10,700 nt of DNA from assembly GCA_038237895.1 (NCBI GenBank), contig JBBRYE010000125.1, forward strand, positions 1 to 10,700. The letters are read 5' to 3'. The stretch comes from Pseudopedobacter sp038237895 (lineage in GTDB: Bacteria > Bacteroidota > Bacteroidia > Sphingobacteriales > Sphingobacteriaceae). The notes under the pieces are model-generated. The model worked only from the letters and a program-made list of their open reading frames with translations. It was not told the origin of the DNA and ran no database searches. Of the stretch, positions 1 to 5,033 are shown piece after piece; the first letter of the stretch is position 1, and every line of letters begins with the position of its first letter. The translations under genes and the position numbers were made by a program.

Positions 1-54
1 GCGTACCCCAAAACTTTTAAGAATTTGTTTACCTTGATATTCGTGAATGTTCAT
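1..54 (-). CDS. sucC: Succinate--CoA ligase (ADP-forming) beta subunit, N-terminal fragment
   Basis: The reverse complement of 1-54 reads MNIHEYQGKQILKSFGVR, starting with ATG at 54-52 and continuing past the left edge. The opening MNIHEYQGK is the highly conserved N-terminus of SucC, the ATP-grasp beta subunit of succinyl-CoA synthetase. With SucD it interconverts succinyl-CoA and succinate in the TCA cycle, coupled to nucleotide triphosphate formation, in the cytoplasm. Only 18 codons are present, so neither the ATP-grasp nor the CoA-ligase domain can be inspected. It follows the cob cluster on the same strand but is separated from it by 333 bp, so it is probably a separate transcription unit. 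The leader has no Shine-Dalgarno sequence, which is usual in Bacteroidota. I found no TAnnTTTG promoter element upstream. Confidence 0.9.
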   Translation of the reverse strand, partial: MNIHEYQGKQILKSFGVR

Positions 55-387
55 CTTCTAAAAATTTGATGTGAAATTACAAATACCATCCTATAAATAA
101 AATCTAATAATGATTTAATTATCTATTTGATGGATTTATGACTAAGATTTAAGAGATAAATGTAGGTTTTAAGATTTCGAGCTTGTTTGGCAGTTTTTTA
201 AAAAGATGGTTTTAAATAAAATAAAGAAGAGTATCTATTGGTTGATGAGATTTACTTTTACATTTAATTTACTTATTTGGGCGTTTTAACACGCCTGCCC
301 GTACAGGCGGGCTTTCCGATAAATCTTTTTTTCTGAAAAAGAAAAAAAGAATATCGCTGCAATCGTTAACGCAAAAAAAATTACGCT
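55..387. other. Intergenic region between cobC and sucC
   Basis: This 333-bp gene-free stretch is AT-rich from 55 to 278, where I see no credible ORF and no clear -7 element for sucC. The right part, 279-372, is a compact inverted-repeat element annotated separately. The region must hold the sucC promoter if sucC is transcribed on its own, but I could not place it. Confidence 0.6.
279..372. repeat. Structured inverted-repeat element (REP-like or attC-like)
   Basis: The element is bounded by complementary ends, GGGCGTT at 279-285 and AACGC at 368-372. It contains two internal hairpins. The first is a GC-rich 7-bp stem, 293-299 against 306-312, with one G-T wobble and a 6-nt loop. The second is a perfect 9-bp stem, CTTTTTTTC (325-333) against GAAAAAAAG (341-349), with a 7-nt loop. 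The GC-rich block stands out sharply in very AT-rich flanks. It begins 15 bp beyond the cobC-like stop codon. The layout resembles dispersed intergenic elements that I recall from Bacteroidota genomes, and loosely an integron attC site, but no copy number can be seen from one window. It could also act as a structured 3' end for the cob transcript. Confidence 0.55.
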
Positions 388-972
388 TTATTTAAGGTGA
401 TTACCTGTTATGTTTATAAACTTCACTTTACTAATTCCAGATTTTACATCATGTTCAATTTTAGAAATTGAAGAATAATCAATATCAAGATTAAAAGCTT
501 TTTCTAATGGAAAACCTAAAATGTGAGCTATTATAGAGCGGATTACACCAGCGTGGCAAATTAAAACCACATTCTCTTTTTCTAATTTTAATATTTCATC
601 AAAAAACTGAACACTGCGATCAGAAAGATCTTGGAAGCTTTCACCATTTTTTATCCTATAACTCACAAAATCTTGCATCCAAATATTTAATTCCTCTGGA
701 TTTATCAAATCCCAAGCTTTCATTTCCCAATCGCCAAAATGTAATTCACTTAACCTTTGATCAATCTCAAAACTATTATTGCTTAAAAAAGCTGCTAATT
801 TGGTGCACCTTCTAAACGGGCTAGAATAATAAATAGCATCATCTATATTAAAATGATCTTCAATCCAATTAAAATCTGAGGTAAAATTCTCTTCTAAAGG
901 AATTTCAGATTGTCCATAACATAATTTATTAGGATTATAAACCGCGGTATGCCTTATTAAATAAATGTTCAT
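388..972 (-). CDS. cobC: Alpha-ribazole phosphatase (CobC-like histidine phosphatase)
   Basis: This 194-residue protein belongs to the histidine phosphatase (phosphoglycerate-mutase-like) superfamily. The N-terminal strand ends in the RHT signature with R7 and catalytic H8. R54 lies in SSPFRRC, the acid E76 precedes HFGDWE (78-83), and the second histidine H140 is in CHAGVIR. The segment LCYGQSEIPL (17-26) matches the CYGQ motif that marks CobC enzymes within the superfamily. CobC removes the 5' phosphate from alpha-ribazole phosphate or adenosylcobalamin phosphate, the last step of nucleotide-loop assembly. Its place behind cobT and cobS supports this over a generic mutase. Its ATG overlaps the TGA of the upstream lipoprotein gene in an ATGA junction, so the two are probably translationally coupled. 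The length is normal for the family. Confidence 0.9.
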   Translation of the reverse strand: MNIYLIRHTAVYNPNKLCYGQSEIPLEENFTSDFNWIEDHFNIDDAIYYSSPFRRCTKLAAFLSNNSFEIDQRLSELHFGDWEMKAWDLINPEELNIWMQDFVSYRIKNGESFQDLSDRSVQFFDEILKLEKENVVLICHAGVIRSIIAHILGFPLEKAFNLDIDYSSISKIEHDVKSGISKVKFINITGNHLK

Positions 973-1247
973 TCTTGTTTTTTGGGTAATTCTTTACTTC
1001 TCAATATATAATCTCCAGAAATTTCAATGAGCTCGTTATTTTTAAAATAATAGATACTATTATCTTCTTTAGAAACATTGACAACTCCATCAAAATTATC
1101 GACAAAAATAGTGTCACCACCGTTAAAGACCACTAAATTGTATGATCTTGCTTTATTTTTATCTAACGATTTTTCCATTTTTACATAACTACGTTCACAA
1201 CCAACTAATGTTAAAAGTGCGATGCTAACCAAAATAACTGCTTTCAT
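969..1247 (-). CDS. Small putative lipoprotein in the cobalamin cluster
   Basis: This 92-residue protein has a lysine at position 2, a hydrophobic stretch (residues 3-16) and a lipobox LVGC ending at C17, so it should be exported, lipidated and leave a mature chain of about 76 residues. The mature part is charged and probably beta-rich, with NLVVFNGGDTIFVDNF around residues 37-52. I do not recognise the family. The gene lies 27 bp after cobS and overlaps the cobC-like start by 4 bp (ATGA), so it is almost certainly co-transcribed with the cob genes. Whether it takes part in cobalamin metabolism or is a passenger cannot be told from sequence. The start is supported by the signal peptide placement. 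Confidence 0.75.
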   Translation of the reverse strand: MKAVILVSIALLTLVGCERSYVKMEKSLDKNKARSYNLVVFNGGDTIFVDNFDGVVNVSKEDNSIYYFKNNELIEISGDYILRSKELPKKQE

Positions 1248-1274
1248 ATTCTTTATTTTACTTTAAATATCATG

Positions 1275-2039
1275 TTAAAATAAATATTTAAATATCAATA
1301 CAATACTCAAATAGTAAATTACTTCTGCAATTTGTTGCACTGCACCTAAACAATCTCCGGTGTAACCACCAATCCATTTTTTAAAATATTGTGAAAAGTA
1401 AACCTTTGCCAAAAACAATGGAATAATCGTTAAAAATACCCACCAATTTTTTAATAATATTAAGGGTAGCAATCCAAATAACGCTGCAATAGAATAATCG
1501 AGATTAGACATTTTTGTAGCTAAAGGTTTTGCTTTACTTAATAAATCTTCTCTTACATATTCATCTGTAAAAATCAACGAAACAGAAGTTAAGCGACTTA
1601 TCGAATGTCCGCTAATTAAAACTACTACCATGAAATTAATTGGTATTTCATTTAAAATAGCATATTTTAAGGCCATTGTTAAACCTAAGCCAACTAAACC
1701 GAAAGTCCCAACTCTAGAGTCTTTCATAATATCAAGAATTTTCAGTTTTGTCCATCCACCACCAAATCCATCACAAACATCAGCCAAACCATCTTCATGG
1801 AAAGCACCTGTTAGCAACATAGAAACTACAAAACTTAATAGGATAGATAAGGATGTAGAGAAAACATGAGCGGCTAACCAAAAAGATAATCCACATAAAG
1901 CACCAATCAATATCCCTATTATGGTAAAGTATTTTGCAGATCTATTTAAATATTCAGGGTTATGATCTGTAAAAGCAGGACAGGGAATACGTGTAAAAAA
2001 CATTACTGCAGTAAAAAATATCCTGATTTCCTTTTTCAT
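1275..2039 (-). CDS. cobS: Adenosylcobinamide-GDP ribazoletransferase (cobalamin synthase)
   Basis: CobS transfers the alpha-ribazole or alpha-ribazole-phosphate moiety to adenosylcobinamide-GDP, giving adenosylcobalamin or its phosphate, at the cytoplasmic membrane. The 254-residue length is typical. Family hallmarks are FFTRIP (14-19), the acidic metal-binding motif HEDGLADVCDGFGGG (81-95), DIMKDSRVGTFG (103-114) and GYTGDCLGAVQQIAEV (225-240). Several hydrophobic segments (about 38-60, 63-80, 113-130, 136-150, 183-210 and 240-254) fit a polytopic membrane protein. It lies 113 bp after cobT, and a TTAG microsatellite fills part of that gap 21 bp upstream of the start. The lipoprotein gene follows after 27 bp. 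No key residue appears to be missing. Confidence 0.97.
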   Translation of the reverse strand: MKKEIRIFFTAVMFFTRIPCPAFTDHNPEYLNRSAKYFTIIGILIGALCGLSFWLAAHVFSTSLSILLSFVVSMLLTGAFHEDGLADVCDGFGGGWTKLKILDIMKDSRVGTFGLVGLGLTMALKYAILNEIPINFMVVVLISGHSISRLTSVSLIFTDEYVREDLLSKAKPLATKMSNLDYSIAALFGLLPLILLKNWWVFLTIIPLFLAKVYFSQYFKKWIGGYTGDCLGAVQQIAEVIYYLSIVLIFKYLF

Positions 2040-2059
2040 TCTTTAGCTGAAGATTAATT

Positions 2060-2111
<52 letters not shown>

Positions 2112-2152
2112 GATTTGATTAGCATATAAAAAGTCATTTCAATTTTGGATCT

Positions 2153-3178
2153 TTAAACTTTATCAGATACACTCGCAGAATCAAAACTTGCCATTTCATT
2201 TAAAAAATTTATGGAAGCATGTATTAAAGGCAATGCTAAGGCCGCACCTGTGCCTTCTCCTAATCGCATATTTAATTTTAATAATGGATCTGCATTTAAA
2301 TAATTTAGCATTTTGTGATGACCGTTTTCATCGGATTGATGAGCAAAAATGCAATAGTCTAGAACACTTGGTTGTAAAGCATGTGCAATTAGTAGAGCAG
2401 AAGTAACTATAAAGCCATCAATAACAATAATCATTTTGTGCTCTGCAGCTTTTAATATTCCTCCAACAATCATGGCTATTTCAAAACCCCCATAAGTTTT
2501 TAAGATATCTAAAGTTCCATTTGTAATATGATTTTTTGAAGCTTGTTCTAAAACATTAATTTTCTTTTTTAATCCTTCGTCATTTAATCCAGTTCCTCTC
2601 CCAACACAATCAGAAATAGGGATATTCATTACTTTGCTCATAATCATTGCGGCTGCAGAAGTGTTGCCAATTCCCATTTCACCAAAAGCAATACAATTTG
2701 ATTTTTCATTAAAAGTTTTTAGCACCAAATCGCCACCAATTTCTAAACTTTTTTGAAGCTCTTTTTCAGACATAGCGGCTTCATGTAAAAAGTTTTTTGT
2801 ACCGTGATTTATCTTGTAATGATAAATATTTGTATCTGCAGAAAAATGGTTGTTTATACCAGCATCTACAACTTTTATTTGCCACCCATTTTGCCTTACA
2901 AAAACATTAATTGCTGCCCCACCATTTAAAAAATTCAACACCATTTGCCATGTTACTTCTTGAGGAAAAGGGCTTACATTTTCGGCCACTATTCCATGAT
3001 CAGCAGCAAAAATTATTAAAGTAGGGTGGGAGATTTTAGGTGTTAATGTCTCTTGAATTAAACCGATCTGAAGCGCTATATTCTCTAGCTTTCCTAAAGA
3101 TCCTTGAGGCTTGGTCTTTTGATTTATTTTGTTAATTAGGGCTTGCTTAAAAGCTTGATTTTTGTAAGTGCTTTGCAT
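2153..3178 (-). CDS. cobT: Nicotinate-nucleotide--dimethylbenzimidazole phosphoribosyltransferase
   Basis: CobT moves the phosphoribosyl group from nicotinate mononucleotide to 5,6-dimethylbenzimidazole (or a related base), giving alpha-ribazole 5'-phosphate. It is cytoplasmic. The 341-residue length is typical. Visible motifs in order are KPQGSLGKLE (23-32), ADHGIVAENVSPFPQEVT with NGGAAINV, the GEMGIGNTSAAAM loop, GRGTGLNDEG, and the C-terminal RLGEGTGAALALPL. E308 in that last motif corresponds to the catalytic glutamate of Salmonella CobT. It is the first gene of the cob cluster. Its leader holds a -7-like element and an operator-like inverted repeat. No recognisable B12 riboswitch precedes it, as would be common for cobalamin genes. 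Confidence 0.97.
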   Translation of the reverse strand: MQSTYKNQAFKQALINKINQKTKPQGSLGKLENIALQIGLIQETLTPKISHPTLIIFAADHGIVAENVSPFPQEVTWQMVLNFLNGGAAINVFVRQNGWQIKVVDAGINNHFSADTNIYHYKINHGTKNFLHEAAMSEKELQKSLEIGGDLVLKTFNEKSNCIAFGEMGIGNTSAAAMIMSKVMNIPISDCVGRGTGLNDEGLKKKINVLEQASKNHITNGTLDILKTYGGFEIAMIVGGILKAAEHKMIIVIDGFIVTSALLIAHALQPSVLDYCIFAHQSDENGHHKMLNYLNADPLLKLNMRLGEGTGAALALPLIHASINFLNEMASFDSASVSDKV

Positions 3179-3199
3179 TTATTTGGCATTTTATGTAAG

Positions 3200-3207
3200 C
3201 AAAATTA
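3200..3207 (-). promoter_or_regulatory. Putative -7 promoter element for cobT
   Basis: On the minus strand this reads TAATTTTG, a full match to the Bacteroidota -7 consensus TAnnTTTG. It lies 22 bp before the cobT ATG, which predicts a short leader of about 15-18 nt. No convincing -33 TTG stands at the usual spacing, so an activator could be required. It also forms part of a short palindrome, CAAAAT-TAA-ATTTTG (3200-3214). Confidence 0.5.
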
Positions 3208-3211
3208 AATT

Positions 3212-3242
3212 TTGTATAACTATTTAAATACTTGTTATACAA
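3212..3242. promoter_or_regulatory. Operator-like inverted repeat upstream of cobT
   Basis: Perfect 9-bp arms TTGTATAAC (3212-3220) and GTTATACAA (3234-3242) flank a 13-bp spacer that includes the palindrome TATTTAAATA (3221-3230). The arm centres are 22 bp apart, about two helical turns, as expected for a dimeric regulator. The site directly abuts the putative cobT -7 element on its upstream side. No regulator gene is present in the window to identify the binding protein. Confidence 0.5.
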
Positions 3243-3392
3243 TGTTTTAAGATATATATACTTAAATTTAAGTTTAAATAGAACTAAATAATTGAATGTT
3301 TTAAAAATTATTAATAAAATATTATTCTGTTATCTAATATTTAAATTATTAATAATCTATTTAATAGATAGTTACGTAAAACAAATAAAGTA

Positions 3393-3638
3393 TTAGTTAT
3401 ATCTTTTATAGGCATCAATAAAATCAGTTCTCATTTCTTTAAATCTATCAATAATTGATAAAATTAGGACTTCGTCTAATATTTCAAACACACCATTTAC
3501 TCCATTTAAAATATCCATTTCAGCTAACTTAAAAGTCTGCTCTAGATTACCTTGTTCAAATTTTATGATGTATTTATTGTTCATAGAAAAAATGGTAATT
3601 TTACAATCAGGATGTGGTAATTCTGCAACAATTCTCAT
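3393..3638 (-). CDS. Conserved hypothetical protein, 81 residues
   Basis: I recognise this as a small protein conserved across Bacteroidota, with the characteristic N-terminus MRIVAELPHPDCKIT. I know no assigned function. It has no signal peptide and no membrane segment. The N-terminal half looks beta-stranded (CKITIFSMNN, KYIIKFEQG) and the C-terminal half helical and charged (FEILDEVLILSIIDRFKEMR), suggesting a compact soluble cytoplasmic protein. The ATG at 3638 is the only start that keeps the conserved N-terminus. A tandem array of octamers ends 4 bp upstream of the ATG. The gene lies 70 bp after the CrtA-like gene, and 214 bp of very AT-rich DNA separates it from cobT. Confidence 0.8.
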   Translation of the reverse strand: MRIVAELPHPDCKITIFSMNNKYIIKFEQGNLEQTFKLAEMDILNGVNGVFEILDEVLILSIIDRFKEMRTDFIDAYKRYN

Positions 3639-3642
3639 TTCA

Positions 3643-3674
3643 GTAATTTGTTAATTTGATGGTTTGATAATTTG
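3643..3674. repeat. Tandem 8-bp repeat array, four units
   Basis: Four consecutive octamers read GTAATTTG, TTAATTTG, ATGGTTTG and ATAATTTG on the plus strand (consensus NTAATTTG). The array ends 4 bp upstream of the 81-residue gene's ATG and lies inside its leader, or the 3' end of the CrtA-like transcript. Similar low-complexity AATTTG arrays are, from memory, frequent between genes in Bacteroidota. Confidence 0.8.
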
Positions 3675-3708
3675 AAAAGCAATGGCTGTAATTCGATTTT
3701 TTAAATAA

Positions 3709-4401
3709 TTAAAGTATAAAGAGAGGGTCAATACCATTCAATTTTCCCTCAGTTTTTAAGATTTTAAATCGAGCAAAAAGCTCCTCGCTATACCAATTTT
3801 CTTGACGTGTTAATCTAATTACTTCCGCATGTTCTTGATCTTTGTAAGCAAACTTTTTTACATCTTCTAAGCTTTCCCAAACAGAGAATGTAGCTTGCAT
3901 AAAAAACGGGGCTTCACCAACACCAATTGAGGTTATAAATCCTTTAGATTTCCCCATAATTGATGCAACTTTAGGAACGTTTTGCCAAAAGCCTTTTAAT
4001 TTTGTAGGACGAATAGTGGCCCTTGTTAAAACACCAACTCTACCATCGTGAGTTTTTATTTTAGGATTTCCGAATGGTTCTTTTCCACTCCATTTTCCAT
4101 GAGATTCGGTGGGTTCTAAATAAATAGTATATTGTTCTTCACAAAATAAATTCCACCATTTAGAAATAAATGAACTTTTTTTAAATTCTTTAAAGTCTGA
4201 TTCTGAATTCCAAACTGCCATTAATCCCCATTGTTGATAATCTGGATTGATATCAAAAGTTCCATTTTTACCACAACCTAGTAATTTCCAAAAAGTGCAG
4301 CCTTTGGTAAAATATAAGGGTAAGCGATGAATTGCCATTGAAAAAAAAGCGAATGGGATAAAGTATTTAGGATACCTTACAATGGTGATAGAAACTAGCA
4401 T
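3709..4401 (-). CDS. Spheroidene monooxygenase-like protein (CrtA family)
   Basis: The 230-residue protein matches the CrtA-like family widespread in Bacteroidota. Family segments are GKWSGKEPF (102-110), VLTRATIR (124-131), GVGEAPFFMQATFSVW (160-175), AYKDQEH (185-191) and ENWYSEELFARF (201-212). CrtA of purple bacteria is a heme-containing oxygenase that introduces keto groups into acyclic carotenoids. Bacteroidota homologues lie outside such pathways and their substrate is not known to me, so the name describes a family rather than a proven activity. No other carotenoid gene is in this window. No signal peptide is clear, although residues 12-24 are hydrophobic. The start codon lies inside a nested inverted repeat (4389-4439). 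The HEFGH-protein gene lies 89 bp upstream on the same strand. Confidence 0.85.
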   Translation of the reverse strand: MLVSITIVRYPKYFIPFAFFSMAIHRLPLYFTKGCTFWKLLGCGKNGTFDINPDYQQWGLMAVWNSESDFKEFKKSSFISKWWNLFCEEQYTIYLEPTESHGKWSGKEPFGNPKIKTHDGRVGVLTRATIRPTKLKGFWQNVPKVASIMGKSKGFITSIGVGEAPFFMQATFSVWESLEDVKKFAYKDQEHAEVIRLTRQENWYSEELFARFKILKTEGKLNGIDPLFIL

Positions 4402-4439
4402 GTGCAGCTAATTTCGGCATTAATTAGCTTTAGTTTCTA
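4389..4439 (-). promoter_or_regulatory. Nested inverted repeat enclosing the CrtA-like start codon
   Basis: Two perfect inverted repeats are nested. The outer arms are TAGAAACTA (4389-4397) and TAGTTTCTA (4431-4439), 9 bp each. The inner arms are AGCTAATT (4406-4413) and AATTAGCT (4422-4429), 8 bp each around an 8-nt loop. On the transcript the outer stem would pair the leader with codons 2-4 and leave the ATG (4401-4399) in an internal loop. Such a fold could limit translation initiation, or the site could be a DNA operator. Confidence 0.5.
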
Positions 4440-4490
4440 ATTGGTGGATAAATTGGCAAATGTGGATACTTTTAAAAACTTAGAATAAAA

Positions 4491-4853
4491 CTATTTAGTG
4501 GGAAAGCGATAATGTGGCCAATCATTAGGTTGCTCAAAATAGTGATAAGCATATAAATTAGCCTCTATTTCTACATTAGCGCTTTGATGATGATAACCTT
4601 TAGTAAATGATGCTTTAATTGCGCTAAATAAACTTGGGATACCAATTAGAAAATAATATCTAATAAATCCTAATTTTCTGTATTGTAGAATATGTCCAAA
4701 TTCGTGTTTAATTAAAAAAGGATCATTTTGAAATTTATAAGTGTTTTTAGCTAAAAAAATTCCAAAAGGTGCAAGAGTAATAGCATGTCCATTTTTAATC
4801 CAAATAGATTCAAAAATATCAATGCCTTCAAATTTCCCCTCATTTTTAATCAT
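4491..4853 (-). CDS. Hypothetical protein with HEFGH zinc-protease-like motif
   Basis: The 120-residue protein carries KHEFGHILQYRKLGF, with HEFGH at 50-54, matching the HExxH zinc-binding signature of metalloproteases. E95 or E97 in NVEIEANLYA, 41-43 residues later, could supply a third ligand. Residues 65-80 are hydrophobic and may form a membrane segment or buried helix. The length is small for a full metallopeptidase, so it may be a minimal or inactive domain; I do not recognise a named family. The chosen ATG is the only in-frame ATG before a stop at 4919-4917. The open frame continues about 21 codons upstream without another ATG, so a non-ATG start cannot be excluded. It precedes the CrtA-like gene by 89 bp and may be co-transcribed with it. 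Confidence 0.65.
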   Translation of the reverse strand: MIKNEGKFEGIDIFESIWIKNGHAITLAPFGIFLAKNTYKFQNDPFLIKHEFGHILQYRKLGFIRYYFLIGIPSLFSAIKASFTKGYHHQSANVEIEANLYAYHYFEQPNDWPHYRFPTK

Positions 4854-5033
4854 GAATCTATTTTTATTGAATGTTAAACGGTCGCATTTAATTTTTGCTT
4901 TAAATAAAATAGAAGATTATTCAACTTTAATTATAGTAATTTAAGAGAATATTTATTTAAAACTAATTTGATACTCCATTTTAATGGTTAAATGATTTTT
5001 AATCTTTATTTTTAAAATCCTAAACTTATATAT

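Noticed and set aside
1630..1869. 79-residue plus-strand ORF inside cobS
   Set aside because: It lies wholly antisense to a strongly conserved gene, has no family features and reads as a shadow of cobS codons.
2188..2406. 72-residue plus-strand ORF inside cobT
   Set aside because: It is antisense to conserved cobT motifs and shows no independent support.
3307..3356. 10-bp inverted repeat ATTATTAATA/TATTAATAAT, plus the palindrome ACTTAAATTTAAGT at 3260-3273
   Set aside because: The sequence is almost purely A and T, where such repeats are expected by chance. They are neither GC-stabilised nor followed by a T-run as in a terminator.
3179..3392. Possible cobalamin riboswitch upstream of cobT
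   Set aside because: No B12-box-like sequence or GC-rich helices are visible. The stretch is nearly all A and T, and the predicted leader is too short. A covariance-model search would settle it.
4741..4944. 67-residue plus-strand ORF overlapping the HEFGH gene
   Set aside because: Most of it is antisense to the HEFGH protein, and the rest is low-complexity AT-rich sequence before the S9 gene.
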